Shown: positions 1-8,805 of the stretch, piece by piece
Numbering within the stretch: the first letter of the stretch is position 1
Layout: the number at the start of each line of letters is the position of its first letter
NCBI GenBank assembly: GCA_040756735.1
Contig: JBFLYC010000013.1
Coordinates: 31,642 to 95,641 of the forward strand
Length of the DNA: 64,000 bases
Direction: 5' to 3'
Source of the DNA: JBFLYC01 sp040756735
GTDB lineage: Bacteria; Bacillota; DSM-16504; Desulfitibacterales; Desulfitibacteraceae
Notes under the pieces: model-generated
What the model was told of the DNA's origin: nothing
Databases searched by the model: none
Seen by the model: the letters and a program-made list of their open reading frames with translations, nothing else
Program-made: the position numbers and the translations under genes

Positions 1-209
1 AAAATAGATACCGACATGTATACAAGCCTTCACCTTATTTTAACTTATTATTTTTTTAACTGTCAACCACTAGAAAAGGTTTGGTTGAAAAAATAGTCAT
101 AACTTTGCCACACCTACACAGGACTCCCCAGTTTTGCATTAAGAGCTTTTTATATCTGATAGATACTGTCAAAATGTATAAATAAATCAATGTACTCCAA
201 GGAGTCAAG

Positions 210-1337
210 CTAATCTGGGTTAAGCAAAGGGCCAAGGGTTTCAAAGTTCAATCTCCAACTATTACGGAAGCTGTCTCTGGTAAAAACCACATCCATTGTT
301 TTTCGATAAAAGTCAGCAGAGTTTGCTCTATATATGGTTATATCCGCACTGACTTTATATTCATCATCATTAACAGCCATCTCATCCAAACTATTAACTT
401 GTATAAAGCGGATTTGTTCAACAAGCATTTTCCATAATTCTTCATCAGGTGGATTTGCTGATGTATATCTTATGGGCAAAAAATCCTCACTAACCACAGC
501 GGCCACCATATACCCTGTTAAGTCTTCAGGGGATGCTTCATCAAGGAATTCCGGCAGTTTCCCGGCTGCTTTATGAATCATCAGCTGATGACCTGGGTCA
601 ACCCGCCAGGACTTGTGAACTTTACTATCCTCAAGATGCAGACAAAAGTGCCCTCTAAATTCATTGTCATAAATCCGTCCTGCTCCATGGGGCATACCAT
701 TAATGGAAGCTGCATACCGTTCATTTCCTAAATATACTACTACACCCCTGCGTTTCCAGCTCCAATTACCATAGATACGCTTTAATACCTCTGTATCATG
801 TTCACTAGCAGGTTCAACATCTGCATGGGTTAGCCCCCCATAGCGCTTTATGGTAAAGGTTTCACCGGTTATTATGTCACGCACCTTAACTGAAGCCCCT
901 TTAGGAAATTTCTCAGTGAAATCCCACCAATTAATTGTTTTTCCGAAAAAAGCGCTTTCCAAATCGTATATGGTTTTAGTCAAAAAAGAAACCACATATG
1001 GCGAATACTTGTAATTTGTACTCTGTGGATTATACAAGTTCAAATTTTTGTCAAGATACAGTATCTTTTCGCCTTTCTTATATTTTAATACCATTTCATA
1101 GTACTTATCTTCTTCCCGCAATAAACCAGGACGATCCTCGCCCTGCTCATATTTTTCAATGAAATCCTTTAAGGCCTTTTTATCGGTTATGGCTATCTTG
1201 GCTTTATATTCAGGCCAGTAAAAGGATATTTCCACCTGCTGCAGAGGATTGCTTATAAACAAAAAGTAACCTGCCGATAAAAGGATAATATGGCCTAAAA
1301 TTAATCCCAAAATGGCAATTTTAAATTTTTTGATCAT
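210..1337 (-). CDS. Membrane-anchored protein of unknown function
   Basis: I do not recognise a named family. The 375-residue product starts with a short basic tail and one hydrophobic segment (about residues 7-29), best read as an uncleaved anchor that puts the rest outside the membrane. The central part (about 150-290) is compact and rich in Gly, His, Trp and Tyr, with motifs such as GGLTHADVEP and GMPHGAGRIYDNEFRGHFC. Two conserved-looking His and one Cys there could bind a metal, but that is a guess. The C-terminal 90 residues look like a separate beta-rich unit. The ATG start is preceded by AAGGGGGAG at good spacing. It stands alone; the next minus-strand gene upstream is the zinc ribbon protein, with a hairpin between them. 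The function is unknown. Confidence 0.75.
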   Translation of the reverse strand: MIKKFKIAILGLILGHIILLSAGYFLFISNPLQQVEISFYWPEYKAKIAITDKKALKDFIEKYEQGEDRPGLLREEDKYYEMVLKYKKGEKILYLDKNLNLYNPQSTNYKYSPYVVSFLTKTIYDLESAFFGKTINWWDFTEKFPKGASVKVRDIITGETFTIKRYGGLTHADVEPASEHDTEVLKRIYGNWSWKRRGVVVYLGNERYAASINGMPHGAGRIYDNEFRGHFCLHLEDSKVHKSWRVDPGHQLMIHKAAGKLPEFLDEASPEDLTGYMVAAVVSEDFLPIRYTSANPPDEELWKMLVEQIRFIQVNSLDEMAVNDDEYKVSADITIYRANSADFYRKTMDVVFTRDSFRNSWRLNFETLGPLLNPD

Positions 1338-1410
1338 AAAGACTCCCCCTTATGACTAGATTTATGCTGCATCTGGAGAGTTAGTCCAAAAAATTTATTT
1401 GATTTAAAAA

Positions 1411-1447
1411 GAAAAAAACAGGCTTTTTGAAGTACACCTGTTTTTAT
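1411..1447 (-). terminator. Probable rho-independent terminator after the zinc ribbon gene
   Basis: An ACAGG/CCTGT stem is flanked on the plus strand by an A-run on one side and a T-run on the other, so it could stop transcription in either direction. It lies just downstream of the minus-strand zinc ribbon gene. Confidence 0.45.
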
Positions 1448-1493
1448 CATCCTTTTATTGTCGTCCTTATTTATTGTCCTTATCAAATGCATG

Positions 1494-1697
1494 CTATTTT
1501 ACAAAAAACCAGAAAACATAACCGCACTTGTCACAGATATAATTATCCGCTGCCCTGTTTGCCCAATCAAAACCAAAAAAGGTAGCGCCCGCAGTATTCA
1601 TAAGGGTCTGCCTGGTCCAGAATTCGTCATGTTCGCAAATGGGGCAAATCAGTTTTTTACCTGCTACTACATATTGTTGAGCCTTATTTTTACTCAT
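1494..1697 (-). CDS. Small zinc ribbon protein
   Basis: The 67-residue product has two Cys pairs, CPIC near residue 18 and CDKC near residue 55, separated by about 35 residues. This is the layout of a treble-clef or zinc ribbon fold that binds one zinc ion. The middle is aromatic (FFGFDWANRAADNYIC). Similar stand-alone ribbons occur widely in Bacillota without an assigned role; nucleic-acid or protein binding is likely but not shown. There is no strong ribosome binding site directly upstream. It is not clearly part of an operon. Confidence 0.6.
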   Translation of the reverse strand: MSKNKAQQYVVAGKKLICPICEHDEFWTRQTLMNTAGATFFGFDWANRAADNYICDKCGYVFWFFVK

Positions 1698-1879
1698 AAA
1701 ACCCTGGTTGCTAAAAACTATACAAATCTAAACATAATGATTGTTAGCCCCAGGATTTACACCTCCTTTTTAAAAATTCACCTTCTGTCTCACGAAAGAA
1801 TATATGTTTATCTATCAATACCAAACATATATACGCATGAGAAGGAATTACTCAACTATATTATAGCAGTTTAAAAAAG

Positions 1880-2830
1880 CTATTGTAACCTATTTAGTTG
1901 TTGAGTGACTTTTTTCAACACCTGGGCTGATTGCTGCAGCTGCTGTATCTCATCCTGGCTTAATTCCGGCTCCAGAATTTTTTCTATACCCCTTTGTCCA
2001 ACCACTGCTGGAAGACTTAAACAAACGTCCTTAATCCCATACTGGCCGTCTATTAGACTTGAAATAGTCAAAACTGAACGCTCATTTCTTAAAATAGCTT
2101 CAACGATTCTTTTAGCAGCCATGCCAATTGCATAATAGGTTGCTCCCTTTCGTGATATGATTTCGTACGCGGCCTTGCGCACCTTGAAATCAATTGCATC
2201 CTGCCATGAAAAGTCACAATTGTCTTCGCATTTGCAGAAATCCAATAATTTCATGCCACCAATACTGGCTGAGGTCCATGTAAGCACTTCAGAATCACCA
2301 TGTTCACCCAGTACATAAGCGTGAACACTGCGTGGATCGACCTGGCAGCGCTCGCCTATTAAATAGCGAAAACGTGAGGAATCTAAAACAGTTCCGGACC
2401 CGATAACTTTATTGTTGGCAAAAGCTCCTGACTTATATGTAACATAGGTTAACACATCAACCGGGTTGGAAACCAATAAAATAATGCTGTCAGCGCAGTA
2501 TTCTGCCAAGGGGTTCAAAATGCTTAACAATACCTCCACATTTTTATTGATAAGATCCAGCCTGGTTTCACCAGGTTTCTGGTTTGCTCCTGCTGCAATA
2601 ATAACCACTTGAGAGCCTGCCATTTCCCTGTAATCACCTGCCGTAATCTTGACCGGCTTAATAAAAGAAGCGCTGTGGCTTAAATCCATAGCCTCCCCTT
2701 CTGCTTTTTGCATGTGAAGATCATTTAAAACTATTTGGGATGCCAGCCCGCTGATCATTAAAGCATAGGCTATGGACGAACCCACCATGCCGGTGCCTAC
2801 GATACCTATTTTTGACTTTTCTGTATACAA
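1880..2830 (-). CDS. ldh: L-lactate dehydrogenase
   Basis: NAD-dependent L-lactate dehydrogenase interconverts pyruvate and lactate in the cytoplasm. The 316-residue length is typical. The Rossmann motif GIVGTGMVGSS is at residues 9-19. The mobile loop reads ANQKPGETR; a Gln at this loop position is the lactate rather than malate specificity residue, and the Arg polarises the carbonyl. The catalytic His lies in GEHGDS, and the substrate Arg in SSRFR. The start is TTG at 2830, because a stop codon lies two codons upstream in frame; GGGTGG serves as the ribosome binding site. It is probably transcribed alone and provides a fermentative NADH sink. Confidence 0.93.
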   Translation of the reverse strand: MYTEKSKIGIVGTGMVGSSIAYALMISGLASQIVLNDLHMQKAEGEAMDLSHSASFIKPVKITAGDYREMAGSQVVIIAAGANQKPGETRLDLINKNVEVLLSILNPLAEYCADSIILLVSNPVDVLTYVTYKSGAFANNKVIGSGTVLDSSRFRYLIGERCQVDPRSVHAYVLGEHGDSEVLTWTSASIGGMKLLDFCKCEDNCDFSWQDAIDFKVRKAAYEIISRKGATYYAIGMAAKRIVEAILRNERSVLTISSLIDGQYGIKDVCLSLPAVVGQRGIEKILEPELSQDEIQQLQQSAQVLKKVTQQLNRLQ

Positions 2831-3096
2831 ATCTTACACCACCCATGTAAAAATAAAATATAACCCCAATAATTATAATGCCCAAAAAAAGAAGTAAACT
2901 TTTCAATAATCATCTCCTTGCGCTTTATTCTAGGGGAGATAATAACACGGTACATTAGCCATTCGGCTGTTTCCTTAGGTTGATTTTGGCTATGTACAAA
3001 ATAATATAATTTATCGTACATAATTATTAAATATATTGTACTAAATATTGCATTAAACCGTCTGCTATGCTATGTTATTATTGGAGGTGAGGTTAT
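2831..3096. promoter_or_regulatory. Divergent intergenic region between ldh and the Phd-Uma2 gene
   Basis: AT-rich spacer holding both promoters. An imperfect dyad with TGTAC/GTACA arms lies near 2992-3020 and could be an operator. On the minus strand, a short hydrophobic reading frame opens from TTG at 2906 behind AAGGAG but runs out of frame through ldh, so I do not call it a gene. Confidence 0.3.
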
Positions 3097-3867
3097 ATGA
3101 AATCTATTAATTATAAGGAAGGTGTAGTGATAACTGCAACCGAACTTAAACAAAATTTAGGAAAATATTTGGATCACGTAGAACAGCTAAATGATGTGGT
3201 GATAACAAAAAATGGCAATAAAATTGCCAGGTTAACTCCCTATGTAACAGATATCGAACAGTATTTTACAGTGAGAGAAAATGCCTTGGACTACCAATAT
3301 GGCGGGAAAAAGGTTTCTTATGAAGAGTTTATGGAGATTTATGAAAAAAGTACTCTGAGGATGGAACTGATTAATGGCGAAATTTATTTATTGTCTTCTC
3401 CAAGCATTGGGCATCAGGAGATACTTGGAAGACTGCACCTGATATTTAACGAATATTTCAAAGGTAAAAAATGCAGAGTTTTTTTAGCTCCTTTTGATGT
3501 CCATTTTAAGAAAAAGGACTTAAAAGAACCGGATGTTATGCAGCCTGATGTATTGGTCGCATGTGATTTAGAGAATAATGTCACAGAAAAAGGAAAATAT
3601 ATGGGCACTCCCACTTTGGTAGTTGAAATTCTGTCGGACAGCACACGAACCAAGGATATGATTGACAAATTAAATACTTACAGATTGTCAGGGGTGAAAG
3701 AATACTGGATCATTGATCAAAAACAAGAAAATATTTTGGTGTATGGTTTTGATAATTATGAAATTGATAAGTATAAGACTTTTGAAAAAGGAGATATTGC
3801 CAAATCACTTGTATTCAACGGCTTATCAACAGATATTGAAAGTTTGTTCAATGAATTGATTGGATAA
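3097..3867 (+). CDS. Phd-type antitoxin domain fused to a Uma2-family (DUF820) PD-(D/E)XK nuclease
   Basis: Two domains are visible in 256 residues. Residues about 8-52 match the Phd/YefM antitoxin fold: TATELKQNLGKYLDHVEQ, then VVITKNGNKIARL. Residues about 75-256 match Uma2/DUF820 putative endonucleases: an acidic MELINGEIYLL segment, the core motif PDVLV, then TPTLVVEILSDSTRTKDM and the GVKEYWIID strand. The Asp of PDVLV, Glu of VVEILS and downstream Lys fit the PD-(D/E)XK active site. A GGAGGTGAG ribosome binding site precedes the ATG. Uma2 genes are usually stand-alone; a Phd-like N-terminus suggests self-regulation or a self-neutralising toxin-antitoxin. No partner toxin gene is adjacent. 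Confidence 0.8.
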   Translation: MKSINYKEGVVITATELKQNLGKYLDHVEQLNDVVITKNGNKIARLTPYVTDIEQYFTVRENALDYQYGGKKVSYEEFMEIYEKSTLRMELINGEIYLLSSPSIGHQEILGRLHLIFNEYFKGKKCRVFLAPFDVHFKKKDLKEPDVMQPDVLVACDLENNVTEKGKYMGTPTLVVEILSDSTRTKDMIDKLNTYRLSGVKEYWIIDQKQENILVYGFDNYEIDKYKTFEKGDIAKSLVFNGLSTDIESLFNELIG

Positions 3868-4258
3868 ATCGTCTCTCTTACTCCATGCTTTGTATCTCTA
3901 ATGCCGGAATTTCTGTTATTGCTTCCGGTCCCAATAAGCATTAATATCTTCACCATTATTTCAACAATTGAAATTCACTGCTTGGAAAAACTTGAGGAAC
4001 TATGTTCTATATAGTTTCACAGCTTAAAAACCAGCTGTCTGGTGTGCCAACAACAGGTAAAAATTTTGTTTTATAGACTCTAAAGAACCTGTAACTGTAA
4101 ATAATAAAAAATTTTTGCCAGTTTCTGCTCAAGTCGTCCTCTAACTCCCCTAGAGGCTTTATTATATTTGTTGAAAAAAGCAATTGTGCGAATATAATAG
4201 TAATTAGCACTCACCTGTATAAAGTGCTAACAATTCAATCCTAAGGAGGGAACTATTT
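3868..4258 (+). promoter_or_regulatory. 391-base gap with a promoter for the NEW3/ABC operon
   Basis: No convincing gene is seen. A good sigma-A-type promoter lies at its 3' end: TTGAAA at 4171-4176 and TATAAT at 4193-4198 with a 16-base spacer. It reads into the NEW3 gene, whose AAGGAGG ribosome binding site lies just before the ATG at 4259. Confidence 0.55.
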
Positions 4259-5443
4259 ATGAAAAAATCCAACTTGAATATTTATAGGTATTTGTTCTTT
4301 TTCCTATTTTGTTTTCTGGTTGTGATAATGTTATTTCCTGTACAATCCACGGCTCAGCAAACTGGTATTGAATTGATGACACAATTCCCAAGCATCGCTG
4401 GAACAGCAGGGGAGGATATTACCTTCTCAATAAAGATTAAGAATTATGGCAGTAGAAGTGAGTTAATAAACCTGGAAGTTAGCTCAAAACCCCAAGAATG
4501 GGTAACAACTTTAAGAGGTCGCGGCAGGAATATTCAGCAGGTAATGGTAGAAGGCGGGGGCAGTGAGAATGTTGACTTGATTGTCAAGATACCTGATAAT
4601 GTTGAAATTGGTGACTATCCTTTAACTATAGCTGCTGTAAGTGAAAGGGGCAGCAAATCCACATTAGCTTTAAATATCAGCATTTCACATGAGAGGTTGG
4701 GAGATGATAGGCTTTCTGCCAGGTATATTGAATTAAAAGGACCAAATGATGCAACCTTTGATTTCAGATTAGATTTAAAAAATAACAGCAGTACAGAGCA
4801 GCTTTACAGTCTTGGAGTACAGCTTGGACCTGGTTGGCAGGCAACATTTACCCCAGCCAATGAAAGACAACAGGTTGCCAGTATTAGTGTTAAACCTGGC
4901 GAATCAAGGGGAATAGATGTGAAAATTACTCCTCCAGTAACTGTCAAGGAAGGGGAGTACACTATTCTTGTTGAGGCGATTAGCCCAACAAGCAGGGTAA
5001 CAGAAGAATTAAAGATAATCATAAGCGGAACCTATGACTTGGAATTTACAACCAGTACAGGCAGACTAAATGCAGATGTAATAGCAGGCCGAGAAACAAA
5101 GGTAAACTTAGAAGCAAAAAACAACGGCAGCGCCCCTCTGAATAACATAAATTTTAGTTCAAAACAACCTAACAACTGGGCAGTAACCTTTGAGCCTGAC
5201 ACAATTGAAGTGCTGCAGCCAGGCGAAAGCCGCCAGATCACTGCAACCATAAGCGCTGATGCAAAAGCCATTGCCGGAGACTATGTTGTTTCATTAACTG
5301 CATCAACTAAAGAGGTAAGAAGCTCAGCAGATTTAAGGGTTACTGTTAAAACTTCGACTTTATGGGGATTGGTAGGTGTAATCATTGTAGTTGGAGTAAT
5401 TGCAGGCCTATACCATGTGTTCCGCAAATACGGGAGGCGATAA
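4259..5443 (+). CDS. Secreted, membrane-tethered protein with repeated NEW3/CARDB-like domains
   Basis: The 394-residue protein has an N-terminal hydrophobic signal (about residues 10-32), three Ig-like beta domains, and a C-terminal membrane helix (LWGLVGVIIVVGVIAGL) followed by a basic tail. The domains resemble the NEW3 (NPCBM-associated) family, as in COG1470: PSIAGTAGEDITFSIKIKN, the repeated W-x-V/A pattern, and VLQPGESRQITATIS. It should sit outside the cell, anchored at its C-terminus. It overlaps the ABC ATPase gene by one base (TAATG), so the two are translationally coupled. Such NEW3 proteins often precede an ATPase/permease pair in Bacillota; the exported or sensed substrate is unknown. 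Confidence 0.82.
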   Translation: MKKSNLNIYRYLFFFLFCFLVVIMLFPVQSTAQQTGIELMTQFPSIAGTAGEDITFSIKIKNYGSRSELINLEVSSKPQEWVTTLRGRGRNIQQVMVEGGGSENVDLIVKIPDNVEIGDYPLTIAAVSERGSKSTLALNISISHERLGDDRLSARYIELKGPNDATFDFRLDLKNNSSTEQLYSLGVQLGPGWQATFTPANERQQVASISVKPGESRGIDVKITPPVTVKEGEYTILVEAISPTSRVTEELKIIISGTYDLEFTTSTGRLNADVIAGRETKVNLEAKNNGSAPLNNINFSSKQPNNWAVTFEPDTIEVLQPGESRQITATISADAKAIAGDYVVSLTASTKEVRSSADLRVTVKTSTLWGLVGVIIVVGVIAGLYHVFRKYGRR

Positions 5444-6396
5444 TGGTGGCTGCAGAAAATAGACTGTTAGTTGAAACCATTAACCTTACAAAAAGGTATG
5501 GGGATTTTACTGCAGTAGATTCATTAAATTTAAAGGTGGAAAAGGGCACGGTGTTTGGTCTTCTTGGGCCAAATGGAGCTGGCAAAACTACAACTATTCT
5601 TATGCTCCTTGGACTGACTGAACCTTCAGAAGGCCAAGCTTTTGTAGCAGGTTATGAAGTAACCAGAAACCCGCTAGCGGTAAAATCCTTTACGGGATAT
5701 CTGCCAGATAATGTGGGCTTTTACGAGGAATTGACTGGAAGGGAAAACCTCCGTTATACTGCTCGTTTAAATGGATTTAGCGGCCCCGAGGCAGAAGATA
5801 AAATTGCTACAGCCCTGGCAAAGGTCGGTCTAAGTGAAAATGCCGACAAGAAGGTAGGGGCATATTCCAGGGGCATGAAACAAAGGCTGGGCATTGCAGA
5901 TGTTCTTGTAAAAGACCCCCAGCTAATCATCATGGATGAACCTACCCTGGCAATTGACCCGGAAGGTGTCCAGGAGCTGCTGGGCATTATAAAAAATCTT
6001 GCCAAAAGGGATGGAAAAACTATCTTGATTTCTTCCCACCTTCTACACCAAATTCAGGAAATATGCGACGAAGTAGGAATATTTGTGAAAGGAAAGTTAA
6101 TGGCCGTGGGACCAATAAAAGAACTAGGCAAACAACTCCTTCAAGGTAAACCATTGGAAATTGAAATATCAGCCCAACCTGATGGCGAGAGGTTGCTAGA
6201 TTTGTGCCAAGGCATTAATGAAGTACAATCAGCAAGAAAAGACGGGGATTTAACAGTACTTCAATGCACTAAAGATATTAGAGAAACACTATCAAAATTC
6301 TTGGTAGAAAATGGTTTTAGTTTGCAGTATATTAATTTACGAGGGGTATCTCTTGACAGTATTTACCATAAGTACTTTCAAGGGGAGGTGCAATAG
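5443..6396 (+). CDS. ABC transporter ATP-binding protein (ABC-2 type exporter)
   Basis: This cytoplasmic ATPase would power the permease encoded next. The true start is the ATG at 5443, overlapping the stop of the upstream gene; longer frames run through that gene. Walker A is GLLGPNGAGKTTT, the signature is the divergent YSRGMKQRLGIADVL, Walker B is LIIMDEPT, and the H-loop is ISSHLL. The C-terminal 80 residues form the extension common in CcmA/NatA-like ATPases. It ends two bases before the permease start. The substrate cannot be read from the sequence; drug, peptide or sodium export are all known for this class. Confidence 0.9.
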   Translation: MVAAENRLLVETINLTKRYGDFTAVDSLNLKVEKGTVFGLLGPNGAGKTTTILMLLGLTEPSEGQAFVAGYEVTRNPLAVKSFTGYLPDNVGFYEELTGRENLRYTARLNGFSGPEAEDKIATALAKVGLSENADKKVGAYSRGMKQRLGIADVLVKDPQLIIMDEPTLAIDPEGVQELLGIIKNLAKRDGKTILISSHLLHQIQEICDEVGIFVKGKLMAVGPIKELGKQLLQGKPLEIEISAQPDGERLLDLCQGINEVQSARKDGDLTVLQCTKDIRETLSKFLVENGFSLQYINLRGVSLDSIYHKYFQGEVQ

Positions 6397-6397
6397 A

Positions 6398-7399
6398 ATG
6401 GTTGAAGAGAAAAAATATGCAGCAATTATACAGGGCGCCAGAAAGGTTTTCCAGGCTAATACAGGCTTATCTGCAGTAGTTCTTAAAGAGCTTGCAGATT
6501 ATTTACGTGGAAAAAGATTTTTAATACTATCTCTTATAGTAGGGCTTACTTGTTTTGCCGCCCTTTATACTGCGGCAGTTACCATTAGAAGCACTGTGGG
6601 GCGTGATGAATTGGAGTTTGTGTTTTTAAGATTATTTACTACTTCTGGCGCCTCACTCCCCTTCTCATTCATCTCCTTTATAGCTTTTTTCGGCCCCCTT
6701 GTAGGAGTAATCCTGGGTTTTGATGCTATAAATGGGGAGCGGGACAGGGGTACTTTAAGTCGATTGTTGTCACAGCCTATTTATAGGGATGCCTTAATTA
6801 ACGGAAAATTTCTGGCAGGTGTAATAGTTATTGCAATAGTAATATATAGCTTGGGGCTGCTGGTTGGAGGGCTAGGATTAATTTTAATCGGCATCCCCCC
6901 TACCATTGAAGAATTATTAAGAATTTTTGCCTATTTGACCTTAAGTGTCATTTATATTTCCTTTTGGCTTTCCTTATCCATGTTTTTTTCAGTTGTTTTC
7001 AGGCAAACGTCAACATCAGCCCTGGCAGGAATTGCAGTATGGCTTTTTCTAGCAGTATTTGCCGCTCTTTTAGCAGGCATGGTGGCGGAAGCAGTCTATC
7101 CCGTCCATGATACATCTGACATAAACAGAATTCTGGCACAAACTAAATTACAACAGAATTTAAGCAGATTTTCTCCTACTACGCTTTATGATGAAGCTGT
7201 GACAACCCTGTTAAATCCATCAATACGGACCCTGGGGCCAATTATGATTGAGCAGATTATTGGGGCCATTAAAGGACCTATTTCCTTTGGGCAGAGCCTG
7301 CTGCTTATCTGGCCCCATGTGGTAGGATTAATAGCTGCTGCACTGTTATGTTTTGCAGCTGCATATATAAGCTTTATGCGCCAAGAAATTAGGGCCTGA
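6398..7399 (+). CDS. ABC-2 family transporter permease
   Basis: The integral membrane partner of the ATPase encoded at 5443-6396. The start is the ATG at 6398 behind GGGGAGGTG. Six hydrophobic segments can be counted in 333 residues. The motif GFDAINGERDRGTLSRLLSQ, with the acidic coupling loop after the second helix, is the hallmark of ABC-2 (NosY/NatB-like) permeases. A long polar stretch (about residues 225-285) separates helices 5 and 6 and is probably extracellular. The gene is last in the operon and is followed at once by a strong terminator. Confidence 0.87.
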   Translation: MVEEKKYAAIIQGARKVFQANTGLSAVVLKELADYLRGKRFLILSLIVGLTCFAALYTAAVTIRSTVGRDELEFVFLRLFTTSGASLPFSFISFIAFFGPLVGVILGFDAINGERDRGTLSRLLSQPIYRDALINGKFLAGVIVIAIVIYSLGLLVGGLGLILIGIPPTIEELLRIFAYLTLSVIYISFWLSLSMFFSVVFRQTSTSALAGIAVWLFLAVFAALLAGMVAEAVYPVHDTSDINRILAQTKLQQNLSRFSPTTLYDEAVTTLLNPSIRTLGPIMIEQIIGAIKGPISFGQSLLLIWPHVVGLIAAALLCFAAAYISFMRQEIRA

Positions 7400-7418
7400 T
7401 TTTACAGGCCCCTTTTTT
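7392..7418 (+). terminator. Rho-independent terminator of the NEW3/ABC operon
   Basis: GGGCCTG (7392-7398) pairs with CAGGCCC (7405-7411) around a six-base loop and is followed by a T-run at 7413-7418. The stem starts inside the last codons of the permease gene. Confidence 0.85.
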
Positions 7419-7486
7419 GTGGTTATTTTTGTACTATCATATGGCGCTAAATTTAATGTTGAATTTATTAAATTGCCATTTGTGCT

Positions 7487-7732
7487 TTATGGCAGTATAG
7501 CTTTACCATCTATCAGCAATTCTGGTTTTAGGATTACTCCGTCTAAATGACTGGGCGCCTCAACTGTGCCGCCAAAGGTGCTGTTATCCCCTAGAGCAAT
7601 ATGTACTGAACCAGCCATGGAGCCATCTATAACAATCCTTCCCTGGGCTGTGCCCTCAACAGGTGCAATGTAGACTTCCCCAGCTGGCAGATTGCCAAAA
7701 TCCCATAAAGGTTTCGCATTGCCATGGATACC
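7487..7732 (-). pseudogene. 3' remnant of an aminopeptidase gene (M29/COG2309-like)
   Basis: Reading the minus strand in the frame that ends at the TAA at 7487-7489 gives about 80 codons with clear protein-like order: FGNLPAGEVYIAPVEGTAQG, then IVIDGSMAG, GDNSTFGGTV and a terminal LLIDGKAILP. The NLPAGEV-APVEGTA-G-DGS pattern is the one I associate with the metal-binding C-terminal half of M29-like leucyl aminopeptidases. There is no start codon or N-terminal part. The fragment overlaps, in another frame, the last 35 codons of the methyltransferase gene at 7627-8775, so a deletion appears to have joined the two genes. Confidence 0.6.
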
Positions 7733-8775
7733 TCAAATAACAAATGATATATTTTTTCTGCCTGATCAACGCCAACTGTAGCTGCTCCGCATGCAGGCGT
7801 AACAATTATCTGGCGCAATAATTTTTCCTCGCTCACACCCTTATTAATAAGGTAGTCAATTTGACTTGTCATCAAATTTTTAAGATTATCTGCACTTTCA
7901 TTATCCTGAAGATTATAGGTAGGGACTATTCCCCATGCCAATATTCCTCCCCTATCTATAAATGATTTCACTTCATCTTTATATACTGCCAGTGTTTGAA
8001 AATACCCATAAGCATCAAAACTGATTATGTCAAAACCTGCTTCCACTAGAATAGGCCAGTCAATTCCTGCGCAAGAATGAGCACCAGCCAGGGCTCCACC
8101 AGTATGAATTCCTTTTATTATAAATGATAAGTCATTAATTATTGTTTGCCTGTCAAGGGTTAAATAACCTGATGACCCATAAGCAACAATACCTGGATCA
8201 TCAACAAAAATTATTGACCTCTTACCTTTTGTTTGAAGCTCTCTGGCCTGCTGCCATGCCTGCAACATCAAGGTTTTGACAATTAGGTCTTTTAATTGTT
8301 CATTGTAGTAAATGGGTACTCCTCTTTCATCCTTCAGATTTAGTCCTACACTAAGGGGACCAGAAATTTGACCTTTAAAAGCAATAGCGTTATTCAGCCT
8401 ACCAGCTTTTATCCACTCTAAAAACAAATGAAATCCAGGTGCAAAGTCTTTATGTACTGTAAAATTCTCTAATTCCTTAATGCTTCCATTTTCTATATCA
8501 AGATACAGCTCATAGAATTTAAGCAGGTTATTTTCAAAGCCATCATCATTACAATCGAAGTAGAATTTATTTTGGTTGATTTTAATTAGGCCCAATTCTA
8601 CCAGCATCCCAAGGTATTGAAAAACAAAATGTTCCTTTAAACCTCTATTTGGCAGCTGCGGCCAGTGGGGTATATCTGGCACATATTGCCCAATTAATTC
8701 CAATGCCTGTTCAGGATGTTTATGAGGTAAACTTCCTATTGCAGTCGCTTCAAACCCATTTATTTTTAAATTCAT
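7627..8775 (-). CDS. MetE/UROD-superfamily methyltransferase, C-terminus altered by fusion
   Basis: The 382-residue product resembles the catalytic half of cobalamin-independent methionine synthase and its UROD-fold relatives. The N-terminal TAIGSLPHKHPEQAL, the zinc-type ligands His-x-Cys in AHSCAGIDW (about residue 236) and the last Cys in VTPACGAATVG are in place. A short MetE of this kind, lacking the N-terminal half, can take methyl groups from corrinoid proteins in some anaerobes (core-MetE), which would fit the neighbouring corrinoid uptake operon; this is inference. Native homology seems to end near EVSMAMR. The final 30 or so residues are an out-of-frame reading of the aminopeptidase remnant, so the tail is not native. 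AGGAGA precedes the ATG. Activity may survive, since the zinc site is intact. Confidence 0.7.
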   Translation of the reverse strand: MNLKINGFEATAIGSLPHKHPEQALELIGQYVPDIPHWPQLPNRGLKEHFVFQYLGMLVELGLIKINQNKFYFDCNDDGFENNLLKFYELYLDIENGSIKELENFTVHKDFAPGFHLFLEWIKAGRLNNAIAFKGQISGPLSVGLNLKDERGVPIYYNEQLKDLIVKTLMLQAWQQARELQTKGKRSIIFVDDPGIVAYGSSGYLTLDRQTIINDLSFIIKGIHTGGALAGAHSCAGIDWPILVEAGFDIISFDAYGYFQTLAVYKDEVKSFIDRGGILAWGIVPTYNLQDNESADNLKNLMTSQIDYLINKGVSEEKLLRQIIVTPACGAATVGVDQAEKIYHLLFEVSMAMRNLYGILAICQLGKSTLHLLRAQPREGLL

Positions 8776-8805
8776 TTGTAATATCTCCTATCCTGTTTTA
8801 ATATT

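Noticed and set aside
1458..1874. A 138-codon plus-strand frame
   Set aside because: It is antisense to the zinc ribbon gene, whose CxxC pairs give it a better claim, and it lacks a ribosome binding site.
2721..2906. Small hydrophobic frame starting at a TTG behind AAGGAG upstream of ldh
   Set aside because: More than half of it is an out-of-frame reading of the ldh start, and it has no stop before that; at most a vestige.
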